This document shows positions 1 through 13,688 of a stretch of DNA of 64,000 nucleotides, in pieces. The position numbers were made by a program, and so were the translations under genes. This stretch comes from Lytechinus variegatus (taxonomy: Eukaryota; Echinodermata; Echinoidea; Temnopleuroida; Toxopneustidae). Position 1 is the first letter of the stretch, and every line of letters begins with the position of its first letter. A model generated the notes under the pieces. It saw nothing but the letters and a program-made list of their open reading frames with translations. It ran no database searches and was not told where the DNA came from. The stretch covers positions 30,345,129 through 30,409,128 of the forward strand of contig NC_054746.1 of NCBI RefSeq assembly GCF_018143015.1, read 5' to 3'.

Positions 1-893
1 AGAAAAGAAAATGAAAGAAATGAAAAAAGAGTGATCTGTCATCGCTGCTATAATTCCCGTGCAAATACCTGCCGGAATGTGTATTCGTCAAATATTCGAA
101 GGAATTGTGACGACTGATTGTTTGCAGATTCTAGTCAAATGTGAGGTTGGTCTGAATTTCGAGCTCTTTTTAGAGTTATTCAACCACGACTGACCCATTT
201 GATTTGATATAACGGGTGGTAACAAGAAAGGAAGGTATACACATACCCCAGCAGCTCGACCGTACCTACAATTCTCGGGGAGGGATAGGGGTAAGAATGT
301 GGTTTTAAAAAATGATGCTCGAAAATGTAAATGAGAGAGAGAGAGAAGCGACCGTGATCACAAAGACATTTTCTTCCTTTCCTATTTCTGCATTCCATGG
401 TTGAAAAGACATCTGCTGCACAATGATCTGGAGAGATTACCTCGATGAAATCAGTAAAGTAATGAAGTAAAAATCTGGATTGAATAAATGAATACCTTCA
501 TGCTATTGATAAAAAACAATAATTTGATCATTTTGATCAATAAAATAATCGTCCTTATACAATCACAATATTGTTGTTGAATCAGTCTTACATTACCAAT
601 GATTCAATTATTCCATGTCAGCGATACTTCAAGTAAGTCTGGGAAGGTGGAAACTGGGTGATTCCGTGAACCGGTTGGCCTTGTTATAACTTTTTCCTCT
701 TTTATATCGTTATGACCTATTTCATGTTTCACGTTACCATGGCGACATTATCCCATGTAAACGTGATGTGATAGAATGGCGGATGGTCAGGATTGTTGAA
801 TGTCTGTCTTAATGATTCTAAATGTCACGTATCAAGACTATTATGCAGGTTATGGAACTTAATGTACTCATGAATAAGATGATAGAAAAATGG
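1..893. other. Non-coding stretch, nothing recognised
   Basis: AT-rich sequence with stop codons in all frames and no recognisable protein motif. A short GA run lies near 333-346. I see no repeat family here. Confidence 0.6.
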
Positions 894-1033
894 GAAGAAG
901 AAGAGAGACGAAGGAATGGGAAAAGAATAGAAGGGAGAGAGAAAAAGATGAAGAAGGAAAGAAAGAAATGAAGAAAGAAAGAAAGAAAGAAAGAAAAAGA
1001 AACAAAGAAACAGAGAAGCAAAAAAACAACAAC
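894..1033. repeat. Purine-rich AAAGA/GAAG low-complexity tract
   Basis: Almost pure purine on the plus strand, with a GAAA repeat core near 958-995. The open frame on the opposite strand (818-1177) is a low-complexity run of Ser, Phe and Leu caused by this tract and is not a gene. Confidence 0.85.
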
Positions 1034-4000
1034 AAACAAATGTACAAAATATGAGGAATAAATCATATTTAAAAAGACAAATATACAGCTAGAAATAAAA
1101 AGAAAAGAGTAAATGAAAGAACGATTGAAAGAAACCAAATTATGAAAAATTCTGTAGTGCAAGAAATATGGTTCCATTCATGCTTTTGATTCAATCTTCC
1201 ACGTCATCATCTGATTAAATTTACATCAAGATTTTAAATTGAAGTTTTGGGTATCTATTTCACATGTACATCCTTGTTATTTATGTTAAAAGAAAAAATA
1301 TTGTTTAGGATCGTGATTTTTTTTAAAATTGATTAGGCCTATATCATTTTGCTAATGCGTCCCCTTACGTAATGTACGTAAAAAATGGAAAAAAAAACAG
1401 AAAAAACATTTTTTTTAGGCACAGAACGGATTTTTCTTTATAACTGTTTATAAATTTCGACCCATGTTTTCAATAAAACAACAGCCAAAAATACATTTTT
1501 TAAGATTTACCCGATGCAACAGGGCTCAACTCATCTTCTTTGATAATACAGAAGAATGATTACATTTTTGGGTTGTTGGAATCAGTGCTTCTCTATACCT
1601 ACCCTTCCTGTCTATTCTGAGATGTCTTCGTCTTTTCATCACCTGCCTGACTAAGTTTATTCCCCACAAATTCAATCAGCGCAATCAGCAAGGGTTATAC
1701 CAAAGGTTTTACACTTTTCAAAACTTTTCATTTGGTTTTCCAAGAACAAAAAAATTATATAAATCATATATTTGTGGAATGCACGTTTCATTTTGTCTTT
1801 TCATCTTTGTATGTTATTGTTTTGTATGACAGGTTATAAGTTGTTTGTGGCTAAACCGTCAAAACTCACTTGTCGACTGACTGCGTGGGGTGCTTGGCAT
1901 CGTCTTTTAAAGCCTGACAGGAAGATTATAAAGAAGTTTCGATTGTGGAGTATCCCCGCATTTTTTTTCGGTGAATATATGGACAATTATTTACATTTTC
2001 ACAGGACAAATTAAAAACCTATAAAAAAATCTAGATTTTATTTTTATTCGTCATCTTCGGACACTCGCATTTTTTACACGGTCTCTCAAACTCAATTCTC
2101 AACAGCTCTTCGTCATCCAATTGTGTGAGCATACAAATCGTATTGAATCAACTTGAGACATTCCTATCCATCTTCTTAAACTACAAGTCGTGTGAAATAT
2201 ATCTTTATCGTAAAACTACTAACTAGCATTTGGGATACCATGTACAAGCATTTTGCTTTTCGGTGTCCCAAACCATAATTTAATTTTATCATCTATTGTA
2301 CATTGCTATTTTGATATGTGTTTTATGATTGAATACATAAATACAATAGCTTCTTTTTCGAAAAATAGAGGAAAAGTGCTAAGAATTACTACGTTTTTTC
2401 CATTTTCCTTTCCTCCGCTCCCCAACATGCTCTTATGAGGGGGAGGGATGATTCATTATCGAAATACATCTACCTCATCGTAAAAGACCATTCTCCGAGC
2501 TTCATTTCTTTGAATATTGCCAATATTGCGTTACACCTCGTTTTTTTTAATCTGCGTGATTTCTTCTGTGGGGTATAACGCCCCGATCTGCGGCAATTAC
2601 CAGAAAGCTGTCATGCCAGCCAAGATACATGTTGTGACGTAGTAGGGAAGCAGATAATAGGCAATTCACTTCATAATTATGATATAAGATAGGAATGTGG
2701 ATCTGACAGAGAGATGGTTTGTAATCACAGGTATGGCCCAGCACTCACAATCTTCATAGGGGTGTTGCAACTTTCGATTTTAAAGCAAAAATCAAGTGAT
2801 GAGGGTGGGCAATGGGAGAAAGTCTTCCACATCATGGACATAAACAATGTGAAATGTCATCCTGTAAAGGATCTAGATCTAGTATATGGTAGTAAATTCT
2901 AGCATATTCAAATCAAGTCAAATGTTCTGAATTTAAAAAATCAACAAAGCAGAAAATGGCTTGTGAGCGATCGGCACGCGTATTAATCACATATTTTAGG
3001 AAAAGACCCATGATGATTAACTAAACATAATGCAAGACTTACTTAGGGTTATTTCTACATATTGCTTTTTCTACTAGAGAGATGGCTGGATAATATTATT
3101 TATTTAGTCATTCTTAAAAAAAGGTCCAAGTTAGCATTTTTAGCAATGTGACACCGGGAACATCTGTTGCACATTTCTGGTCTAACAGAAGAGTGTTCAC
3201 ACTCACAGCAAACAAACATTTTAATGCTCATTATGTTGGAATGTGTTGGGATTCGTTATCATATTTTTAGCACATCTGAAATTCTTCGACTTCTGAAACA
3301 AATGAGAGACACCTTAAATAGGCCACAATACAACTTTTGATGAAACAAAATATTAGATAAAGGGCGCAATCGTGAATTATTGATTTTATAATACAAAATT
3401 GAACGGATTTGAAGTTTTCATAAGAAAACCATCTAAGTATTTGAAATGGATGGCTTTTGAGTGGATATGGTAGATGTCAGTATTTCACTATTGAGTCTGA
3501 ATCTGTCGGCAGAACTTAATATCTGGCTTATATTATATCTGAATCCCTGGATAAATATAAATATCATATAAAATCCTTAGACTACTCAAATTAACACACT
3601 CTGTTGGTAAAAAAAACTCTTAGTATGAATTTGAAACTATAACATAGTTTATTAAACTATTTTAGCATGGCTTCAGTTTTGTTAATTGTTAATTGTGTAG
3701 GTATAATAGGTGTAGACCCCTGGTCATGCTGGCTGTAATTATCAGCACTCCCAGGCCCCAACTGTTAGATGACTATAATGTGACTGAAATATTACACAAT
3801 ATATAGTATCGCATTTGAAGTTTATAGGCTATATATATATATAGTCGTGTATGGTCCAACTTTCATAACCCATTGATATATCATTTCTATAGGAAATGGT
3901 GGCAATACATGCTGGAAACTACGGAAAGCGTTAGCACCTTGGGACCAGTTAATAACTATATTAAAGTATTCTGTTGTGAATCGTTTGGCATTATTCGGAA

Positions 4001-4123
4001 TCATAAACTGCCGACTTTATCAGAGTTTAGGACCTGAAATTCACGTGTTTCTAATTAACGAACTTTTTTGGCTAGCATCATTTAACCTTTAACCAGGAGA
4101 TCCTGTCTTAGCTTGATGTCCAG
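1034..4123. other. Non-coding stretch, nothing recognised
   Basis: About 3 kb of AT-rich sequence. The frames present are below 85 codons and show no family motif. A short AT dinucleotide run is at 3831-3842. Confidence 0.6.
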
Positions 4124-4191
4124 GTTTGAGAGAGAGGGGCGGAGAGGGAGAGGGGGGGGGGCAGAGAGAGGGAAAGAGTGGAAGAGAGTAG
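4124..4191. repeat. GA/GGGA-rich microsatellite
   Basis: Degenerate GAGAGG repeat containing a run of G near 4153-4162. Confidence 0.85.
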
Positions 4192-6540
4192 TACGTGTTC
4201 TGAACGCTATTGGCAAAGGTATAAGTAATTAGATAAGCATTATTGGATTAGTGTTTGTGGAATTGCGTGTAACGCAAGGGAAGTGTACTCCACTACACTT
4301 TCATTACATAATTGGATTAAATATAGGGTTATAGATTGTAACCAAACAGTTACCAAAAGATCGATAGTCGGTATATCAACAAACAATCATTACAGTTGGC
4401 ATGCATAATAGAAATATCACGTAACATTTATATTCACAGACAAAGACAGTCTCCGAAATCGGAAGTGTTCCGTCGAAAACCGTTTTCGGAGAGTAGGGGG
4501 GGGGGTATCGTATTGGAGGTAGAATGAGTCGGAATTTACGGCTTCACAAAACAGGTTATCAACTCCAAAAACATCGACATTGGACAAACAAAAATAGGTG
4601 GTTTGTAAATCCCCAACCGTCAACAATTCCATATTCTGGGGGTATTTACATTTTCAAGAGGGTGGGGGTCCACGCGGGATGCTTAATAAAACACTTTTTT
4701 GCGGGCAGTGAAAATCAATCATGGGGCTCGCGAATTTCATGGGCTTCTTATGAAATAATTTTGAAGTCATAAATATCATTGAAAATACCACCGATGTTAG
4801 ATTTCCCCTCAGGGACACTGTTACATATCCAGAAGTCAGAATCTCCCGTCAGATTCTGAATTAGGTGCCTAATCTACACCTCAGTTTATTTTTCTTTGTT
4901 TGTTTGCGTAGGCCTATGTGTGTATACAGTAGCTTCACCGACTTCATCTTCAAAAAGTGCACAAAAGTGCACTTTACACAAATCTTTCTTTTCTTATCTT
5001 AAGTGTTTTCGGGATTACGAGCTTCTAATCATGGTCTGAATCTCAAAGTGCAAAATCATGCCATGAATTTGTCATCAAGCGATCTTTGAAAGCGAATTAT
5101 AACACTTCACTCCCATTACTCGAATTATACATTCGATCTTATCGTCCAACGTCGACAAATTTGGAATTAAAAAGCGGGGAAATGTTGAGAGACTCCAATT
5201 GGATGCCAGTTGATATAACACTCTCAATAAAATTCATAAGGAGTAGTTCTGATCATTTGGGACAGTGTTGGAGACATGCAAATCATGAGTCAAAACAGAA
5301 ATATGCGATTAAAATCAGATCTGCCAAAGATATTCTGCCTTTAGCTACGGAGATGTTAATGCTCAATGGTTTAAGGCGTTGCCAAACGATTTCAATTTCA
5401 TTTGGATTCCAATAAGGAATTGGCAGCAGCTTTCCGTTTTTATAATCAATCCAGCTCTCTGAGCTGCTGAGGAACTTGAGGATTATATTATACGGCAGCA
5501 ATATTCATACTCCCGTCTCAGAGTCTATATAGGAGTGTCTCCGTAAGTTTTGCCCACATAGCATAACTTTTTTTCAGATTTGACCGATTAGTATACCATT
5601 GTAATAGCGCAATCAACATGATCAATTATATTCGAAATAGTGCATTAACATGACTTGTACAAAAAGTAGCAACAACATTGATAATCAATCAGAGAAATCA
5701 AATTACATATATGTATAGGTATAAATTTATTCATGTTATTCACAAAGCGGGTAAGCATGGAAAATCATTAGTGTATTTTATCATCATTTCATATGCGTTT
5801 TGCAGTACTGCCATTAATTTTTTGCTCAAGACGGAAAGTTTAGATGGAAAGTTTATAATGATGTTGTAACTCCACAGACTTGCGGTTTCAAATTGCTCAG
5901 ACGTTGTAAATTTTGTGTTTTTCCGATGAGAAACTAGACTGTAATTGAATCAAATTTGTGTTATCCTATTGGTAGTCCGTGTGAGGAGGCCAGTAATAAT
6001 TCATCGACGTGGGAAGGAAAGCTCGGAGTTTTCACAAAACCACGTGATCCGGAAACGAGGCGCCATGGAAAACAGGTCGGGAAATACACGGACGATTATT
6101 GGAATACTTAAAGAGATTAATAACAGATCTTTGATCAGGATGACGAGAATAAGACTTTGATTTTGACAAATTCAATTTTCGTAATCTAAAAATATCAGAT
6201 TCCATTTTCTAGTCTCCTGCCCTATGAATAGTGCAGTTATTTTAAGATGAAAAGAATTTAACACGATAAAAAACATAAACCCAATGAAGTTGAGTAATCT
6301 ATTATAGAGTCCTTTTAACGGTGGTTAGGAAACTGTTATTTAGTTTTTAAACTAGAAATTAAATGATATACTGAGTTAACATCGTAATTCGAATGATTTC
6401 CAGGATCAAAACAGAATCATGAGAATTAACACTCCTTTTACAGTGTTTTATACTACTGCATGCACAGTTAAAATCCCCTTTCTTTGCATATCATATAATT
6501 CATTAAAGGCAGAGTTTATCTCAAATTTAGTTTCTGGGAG
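4192..6540. other. Non-coding stretch, no supported gene
   Basis: A 109-codon frame at 5086-5415 is the longest here. It shows no recognisable motif and no convincing splice partners, so I do not call it a gene. The rest is AT-rich unique-looking sequence. Confidence 0.5.
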
Positions 6541-6676
6541 CGTTTCATCAACATTTTTATCCGACAAGTTGTCAGATCAGACATCTTTGCTTGAATGTGA
6601 TTGGATGAGAAGCACGGTTACTATGGTAACTGTCGAATAAAATGGGACTTGTCGGATAGAACGTCTGACAAGTCCT
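6541..6676 (+). repeat. GACAAGT-type dispersed repeat, copy 1
   Basis: About 136 bp beginning GTTTCATCAACATTTTTATC and ending with GACAAGTCCT. It contains several dyads built on GACAAGT/ACTTGTC and a core GGTTACTATGGTAAC. The same sequence recurs inverted at 43431-43564, and a partial copy is at 57640-57706. It has no coding capacity. It is a small non-autonomous repeat of unassigned class. Confidence 0.8.
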
Positions 6677-8813
6677 GTAATGCAAGAACTTGCAGATTTT
6701 CAGCAATAAAAAAAATAGTCATGACGCGGGCGGGATGCACATGCATGAAAAGCAGAATGTCATAACTCTCTTCCTTTGTTTTTGGACGTTCAAATGTTGT
6801 TGTTTTGCATTTTGTCTGCTCATGATGTAAAGCATATAAAAGCGTCATTCTTTAATCCATAATGGTTACTCATTTGGGGTTTATTATATTTGCTTTAATG
6901 TATACAAATCTAATTAACGGTATACAACATTGCCCTCTCATTTGCATAATATGCATATCTCTGTTTTATGATAAAATCTCAATGTGTTTTTATGACATTT
7001 TCGTTAGTGTGATTAATTGTTTTAATGGTGTTTAAATACGGTTAAGTAAAACTTCCATGAATTTGGGGTGAAAGGGGTATGCGCAAGTTGGGTAAAATTG
7101 AGTCACAAAATTAGAATTTTTAAACATTATTTTCTACACACTAATTGATAACATTTTTTTTGCCAACAAGCACTAATGTTCTTTTTACCCAACAGTTGGT
7201 AGATCTTTACTCGACCTTAATAAGGAGCAACGCTTCGATTTGGAATGTCATCGAACATAACTACAAGTAGATAGGAAGGAAAAGAGCCAGATTGTAAATC
7301 CAGAGGGTAATACGAAACTAATCCGAATGAGTTTTAGGGCTTGACTTGGTAAGCTTTAAATCATCAATTCACGCTTCTTCTTTCCTCCCCGTGATATGGG
7401 GATTACCAGTGTTCGATTTGACGGTTTCCTGACACATTTATATCATTCGTTGGGTCAATGAAACCTGTGGAACACTTAACTTGAAATAGAATGTCGAAAG
7501 TAGGTTTAGGAAATTGAAAAGGGGGTAAAATAATTATAGATATAGGTTGATTATGATTTTGATGATTTCTCATTAAACGTCTTCTTCAATTATGAATTAA
7601 ATTATTATTATTTTTTTTACTTTAAACCGTCTTTATTTCATTTCCAACGAAATTCAGTCAAATAAATCAAGTCAATACCATAAAAAATTGTATCCTCTCT
7701 ATAGTTTGCAGCATAAATAAATCAAGGGCAATGAGGTCAAAAAGGAGAAGGCAGAACATAGTCTGTTAAAGGGATATTGAAAAAGTTGCGAGCAAGCAAG
7801 AAAGTGTCCTTATTGAAATGATGAAAATTTAATCGCGTGACGGACTTCAACATGATTTCCAGAAATAGTTAGTACTTCACACTTTTTTTAAATAATTACC
7901 CACCCCTTTTTTTGTAGGGAATGGGTGTGGCATTGCCCCATCTGTAAGCCAGAATTGAAACTTTTGAGCGCAAAATTGCCTTTCTGATTTGTACCAGAAA
8001 AACTAATCAACAACATTAATGGTGCTATACGAAATATTTCCAAGTAAACATGACAAACAATTCATCATCGTGCCCTCAGAGTTAATTCAGCACACAAAGA
8101 GTTAAAGGTATGAATAGGAGCAGACCTTGATATGTATTACATTACAATTCGATACATTCAGTGTTTCCTAAATATCTGGAATGGTTCACAATTATGAGCG
8201 GGATCAATTTTTAGTGAGGTAAAATGAATTCCAGATTGGATTTTCTAAACCAATCATTATCAGTTGATAAATCATGTCCAAAACACTAAGCCTATTTTTA
8301 ATGATTAAAAAAAAAAACGTGGCAACATGACCAGTTCATGAATATAATGATATACTGAACCTATTTAATTACGTAAAAGAAATATCCATTGAGTTCGTGC
8401 GCCATGGCGCTACAATAGCTTTCTTTCAATCACAAAACCCACTTGTGAGTTATTGGAGCTATCAATTACATTTTAACCTAGATTTTTCTTCTTTGCCAAC
8501 AAACAAAAATCAGGTTTTTTTCTAAAAAGGAGTCCAAAATATGGGTGTATAGTGCAACAATTGCTTGTATTCAGAAAGTTTTCTATGCTTTCTTCCTTGT
8601 CCGATCCTTCAACCTTAGACACAATCGAGGCGCCAGTGTCACACACCATGGTTGGTTATACTGTAGGTCCATACACACACGCGCGGTTAACCCGATCCAT
8701 TCATAACGAAATAACTTCAATTTATCACGAAACCTACGCCTCACTCTCCATAATTCAAACAAATCGAGCAGACTGAAAATGTTAATATGTTCCACGACCC
8801 AGGAATCATTAAG
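6677..8813. other. Non-coding stretch, nothing recognised
   Basis: AT-rich sequence with poly-A/T runs and no supported coding frame. Near 7086-7200 there is a loose inverted pairing of TTGGGTAAAA and TTTTTACCCAA, too weak to call an element. Confidence 0.5.
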
Positions 8814-9105
8814 CAGGGGAGGCGGAACTTATTTTCATTTGGGGGCAACTTTTATGTCAAAATGGGCACTTTAGTGCGAACTGGTATTTTCACCATGAGA
8901 TTATCAACTGCGTGAAGTAGTTGTGTATTTTAAAGTAATTAAGGTGAGCAAAGCCTTTTTAAAGTGATCTATGATTGGTGAGATGTACATGTATATTTTG
9001 GCTTTGTTTTTTCCTCGAGTGAGCGAAGCGAGTGAGCGGTTTGTAAAAAGGAAAATTCAAAACTGAAGTTGTAAAACTCTTTTTTTTATTTGGGGGGAGT
9101 CAATT
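8814..9105 (+). mobile_element. DNA-transposon fragment with CAGGGGAGGC end
   Basis: Starts CAGGGGAGGCGGAA and includes GAGTGAGCGAAGCGAGTGAG (from 9017) followed by GAAGTTGTAAAACTC. The same string order appears inverted at about 48960-49208, where the terminus reads CTGCCTCCCCTG. Two copies sharing the same end and the same internal segment indicate a transposon family. No second terminal repeat or target duplication is visible here, so this is a fragment. Confidence 0.6.
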
Positions 9106-9176
9106 ATGGCCCTAGTTACTGTTAAAAGGGTATCCCTGTAAGATTTCACGAGCGCAAATTGCGAGCTCATTTGGCA

Positions 9177-9722
9177 GTCTCACCTGCATTACGCGATTCA
9201 ATATAGCAGCAAATCTGATTTTGAAAACTACTATAAAATGATTATTCACAAAAACACCATTCATATAATGATACAATACAACGTTCATACCTCCAACATG
9301 GCCAAAGTTCATTTACCTTAAATGACCTTTGACTTTGGTCATGTCTTGGTCATGAAACTCGCACAGGATGTTCAGTGATATTTGATTGCTCTTATGTTCA
9401 AGTTTTTATGAACTAGACCAATACACTTTCAGAGTTATGACGGTAATTCAACAAATTCCCCTCAAATGGTCAAAGTTTATTGACCTTAATTGACCTTTGA
9501 CCTTGTTCATATGACCTGAAACTCGGAAAGGATGTTCAGCGATAATTAATTACTCTTATGACCAATGTGATGAACTAGGTCCATATACTTTCTAAGTTAT
9601 GATGACATTTCAAAAACTTAAAATTCGGTTAAGATTTGGTGTTGACGCCGCCGCCGGAAAAGCGGCGCAGATAATAGTCTCACTCTTTTCTCTATACATG
9701 CTATACATGCTATAGGTGAGAC
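9177..9722 (+). mobile_element. Non-autonomous repeat with GTCTCACCT termini and TGACCTTTGACC subrepeats
   Basis: The left end GTCTCACCTGCAT and the right end ATAGGTGAGAC are inverted. Two internal units of about 160-170 bp each begin near a TGACCTTTGACCTTG-like string and continue through GGATGTTCAG and CTTTC-AGTTATGA. Before the right end there is a GC-rich block, GACGCCGCCGCCGG. The left end recurs at the very end of the window (63951-64000). No long open frame is present. Confidence 0.75.
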
Positions 9723-10742
9723 AAAAAGTATCCAACTAGAGAAGTAACGCGAGCTTTTCATTTTCACGATTTTCATGTACATGAATAATGCCCTTTTAGA
9801 AACAATATTATACGTTATATTTAATCTGTCTGTCTTTTTTTTTCAAAAGCGACAGGTTGGAAGTATAACTTATCTTGGGCTACTATTTTATTTGATTTTC
9901 TTTTACTTAGTGTGTGTTTTGTACCCCTGCCAGCTTTCTTCCTGAAATCGGTAATTTAACGATTACCTTCCTCACTGTGCCTTTCTTTCGGCAAACGATG
10001 GCGCTATTTGTACATCGTGTGTATAAAATTAAAATATTCTACTATTGAAAACCGGAGGCCTGTTTTCACATATCTTAGAAAAGAAATCCAAATGAAAGCG
10101 CTAAATATAGTTCAGTTTTCGATCTCGGTTCGAACGAAAGAAAGTTTATGAATTTGATTTCCAATTATTATATCTCTTTATGATTTGATATTTTAAAGAT
10201 ATAGTAACGAAGCAACGATGCAAGCGCATGACGTTTTTTTTTTCAATATTGAAAACAAATAAAAAGCAACGCAATAACGTCTGACTCGAGAACTAAAGCT
10301 TGCAACATGTACAAACGATGTTATTTATTGGGTCAGATGCATAAAGAGCAATGCTGACAAGCAATTGCTTCAAACATTAACAATAGCTAGCTAAGCAAAA
10401 GATCATGCTTTAGCAATATAACCCTTTACTAGTTGCTTGAACCCTTTTCTTGCCTTCGCTTCAGAAATAAATTGTTAGCGTTTTGACATGTTTGAACCAT
10501 AGTATAGTTCTGTGTTTGAACAATAGCTATAGATGTCACAGACTCGAGGCTCGAGCGCAAAGGTGTGGCAGTGCAAATTACCGCTTCTGTCCTATAACAT
10601 CTTTTCCTCAGACGTAGTGTCAAACTAACTTATTTCTTTTTGATAAATTTATATATTTGGCATTTGGTTTGCACGTATTAAGAAGAAAACAGGTACAAAT
10701 AGGCTACGGTGCATCTTGGGGTTCTCTCTCAGTTGCATAAAT
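9723..10742. other. Non-coding stretch, nothing recognised
   Basis: AT-rich sequence with a T run at about 10229-10240 and no supported gene. Confidence 0.5.
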
Positions 10743-11800
10743 CAGGCGCGGATCCAGGAGGGGCCGAGCCGGCCCCGCGGCCCCCCTATTTTTTGACAAC
10801 CTGCAGAAAAAGTGTACACTTTATCTTGATAGAAACTACGAAAAGCAGGAAGAAAAGTAAGAAAGAGCTATTATACCCATGATGTGTAATTTACAGCCTC
10901 GTAACGGCCGGCCCGACTCCGAAAGGAAACAAGAAAAAGATGAGGGGAAGAATTGGAAAATAGACTTTACATAAAAAAATTCGCTCGGGCATCGCGCTCG
11001 CATTGCTTGTGTAATGAATCCCATTCAAGAGGATTAAATGGCACTTCATATATCCAGTTCTGAAATCAATTTGCATACAATATTTTAGCTCACACATCAA
11101 GCTTTAATTATTTTGTTTGATTTACACAAATTGTTATATCAAAATTTTCAGCTCGCGCTGCGCGCTCACATTGTTTTATTTGTGAGATATCTATCCTCTT
11201 TGGAAATTCTTTCCAAAATTTGTCAAAATGCTCCTGTATCATGTCAGTATATCAAAAAATTAAGCTCGTGCTTCGCGCTTGCATTTGATTGCTTGAGACA
11301 CACAAGCTTGTTCTTTAATTTTAAATAAAAACGCGCTTAGACCGTCCAGTTTTCAGGTCGGAATATCACTCTCATTGTTTAATTGGCGATACTTGTATCC
11401 TCTTCATTAATCACTAAAAACATCCCTAAATTGAGTCCCTTAATTATCACGTAACTGTAATAAAATTTCGGCTCGCGCTTCGCGCTCGCATTGTTTAGTT
11501 GGATACTAATCTTTGTTCATGATTATAAAAACTGCTCAGAATCTTCAGTTCTAAGGACATAAAATATCAAAGAATTTTTTGCTCGCGCTTTGCGATCGCA
11601 TTATACATTAAGACCACATGAGATACCTTATCTTGTTTATAACAATAAAAACTAACATATACTTAAACCTTCAGTCTTTAGTTAGGACTACCCCCTGAAA
11701 AACCAACAAAAAATAGTATTATGGCGGCCAATCGAGAAAAATGTTGCTGAAAATATTTTTCGCCCCCCCCCCCTATTGGCGAAAGCTGGATCCGCCCCTG
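10743..11800 (+). mobile_element. Non-autonomous DNA transposon, CAGGnGCGGATCCAG termini, internal ~105-115 bp units
   Basis: The left end reads CAGGCGCGGATCCAGGAG and the right end CTGGATCCGCCCCTG, which are inverted. The 5 bases on each side are TAAAT, a probable 5-bp target duplication. Inside are at least five units centred on GCTCGCGCTTCGCGCTCGCA or variants, at 10981, 11151, 11263, 11471 and 11581, with a decayed one near 11367. Frames within it are short and reflect these units. The TIR type resembles hAT-like elements, which is an inference. Confidence 0.8.
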
Positions 11801-12840
11801 TAAATATGATTAAAAACGCGAACGCCCTGATCAAGCAAACGCTCAAGCTATTTTGACGTATGCACAAGCAAAATGTTCGCTTTATGCATACGCTTTTTAG
11901 CAATAGCTTAATCGTCAAGGAAATACAAGCAGTCAGTTCGCGATTACTTGAACTTACTAGCAAAAGCATTTGGTCGCTCACTTTTATGCATACGGAATCA
12001 TGAAAAAGCCAATCAAGAGCTTAGCAAAAGCAACTGCTACTTTTTATGCATCTGACCCATGATGTAATATAATTATCTTTCTTTACTATTTTTTTTGTAT
12101 CGACACTTTCATAAATCTATTAAACACTTAATTGTTTATACCCATCAGATTTAATCGTGTGCTTCTCATTTTTCACACTTTATCTTCACTTGGGATCATT
12201 AAAATCCGGACGGATATTGAAATAGGAAACAAGGGTGAGATTAAAACGAACTTAGAATTTTACAGGTCTTTATATGAGCGTGACTTCACGGTGAATATCT
12301 TGCACTTTGAATGACTGCTCTCTGCCACCCCCACCTTTACCCGTATGAAGCTATACAGGGGATGAAGGAGAGGGGCGGAGATTAGTTGTGAGTGGATCTA
12401 ATTACCCGAGATCCTGTTTCTACCTACACGTAGAGGAAACTTGGGGTCGTGTCTTGAGACTAGTCGGGTCGACCATGCATGCTCTATCTCTTTCACAGAG
12501 GAAACCTCCAGTGTGCCTTCTCTAGAATTGTAGATCCACCAGACCATGGACCATGCCGTCTTCCATAACCTTCCCGATGTCCTCATCAAACCTCATATCA
12601 TGGTCATTATACATTGATGACGTACCGGAAGAGACATGCTATTAATAAACACTTTAGTTGAGGCATGAAATCATTTTCAATCGCTATGGTCAATTTATTA
12701 AAAAAAAAGAAAAAAGGAATGCCTCCGAAATTTGAGGATTCATTCAATTTAATTCGGTTTATTAGTGTCTTTACTTTTTAATTAAAAGTTTACAGAATAT
12801 AGAAAAATACATGAAATGAAATGTGAATTAACACGCAATA
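11801..12840. other. Non-coding stretch; one weak frame on the minus strand
   Basis: A minus-strand open frame of about 62 codons at 12398-12586 lies in a patch of less AT-rich sequence. I do not recognise it and see no reliable splice signals. Otherwise nothing. Confidence 0.45.
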
Positions 12841-12962
12841 ATGGACAATAATAATGATAATGATAATAATAAAGATAATGATAATAACAACAATAACAAT
12901 AATGATAATACTAATGATAATAATAATGATGATAATTATAATAATGGTAATGATAATCAGAT
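12841..12962. repeat. AAT/GATAAT microsatellite
   Basis: Degenerate run of AATAATGATAAT-type units. Confidence 0.9.
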
Positions 12963-13688
12963 TAATCAAATTTAATTAAAAAACATGAAGACTGACGAGT
13001 TCAAAACTAGATTAGGTATTTATTATTTTCTAAAGATTTTTATGATCTATTTTTTGTGTGTGAGTAACTCAGTCTCAAGAGTGTAGTGTATTATGTTGCA
13101 TAATTATTATTTTCTTGTTATAAACTAACTGGCATAGTTTTTAAGAATTTTATCATCCTCAGCAAGGGCAATTTATTATTTTTTCTGCATGTGACTAATC
13201 TAAAAAAGTCAAATATGAAATGTGTCTTTCCCGGGTTTCTCCTTTTCCTTCTCGTACTTCTTCCTTCATCCTTTCTAAAACTTTGTTTCAAAAAATAATT
13301 TCATTAAATTTGAATATTGATTATTTTTTTTAGCAGGATATCGTGTTGATCTCCTTGCTATGTCCACGAAACTCCAACATTACTACCAATCAACAGAATC
13401 ACCATTTATTAAAAGAGCAGCTCCATTGAGGAGGTGGGTTAGGCATGATTGTCAAACGATAAAAAAAAAATTAAAAGAGAAGCATTTTGAAGAGAGAGAG
13501 AGTGAGAGTTTATGGCTTAATCGTTGAAATTAAGAAAAAAAATGACATAACATCCGGGCATCACTTTCAGATTCTTCTGTCCCTCTCTCTTCAAACTAGA
13601 ATGGCATCATCCTTGGATCCAGCTACAGACTGATGAATAATACCAATGTTGTACCAACATTCTAGGATATAAGTCTCGAAACTTGTAA

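Noticed and set aside
818-1177. Minus-strand frame of 119 codons rich in Phe, Ser and Leu
   Set aside because: It is produced by the purine-rich AAAGA tract on the other strand.
5086-5415. Plus-strand frame of 109 codons
   Set aside because: Normal-looking composition, but there is no recognisable motif, no good splice context and no neighbouring exon. A frame of this length can occur by chance.
12398-12586. Minus-strand frame of about 62 codons in a less AT-rich patch
   Set aside because: No motif and no reliable donor or acceptor. It opens with a codon other than ATG unless shortened. Possible exon but unsupported.
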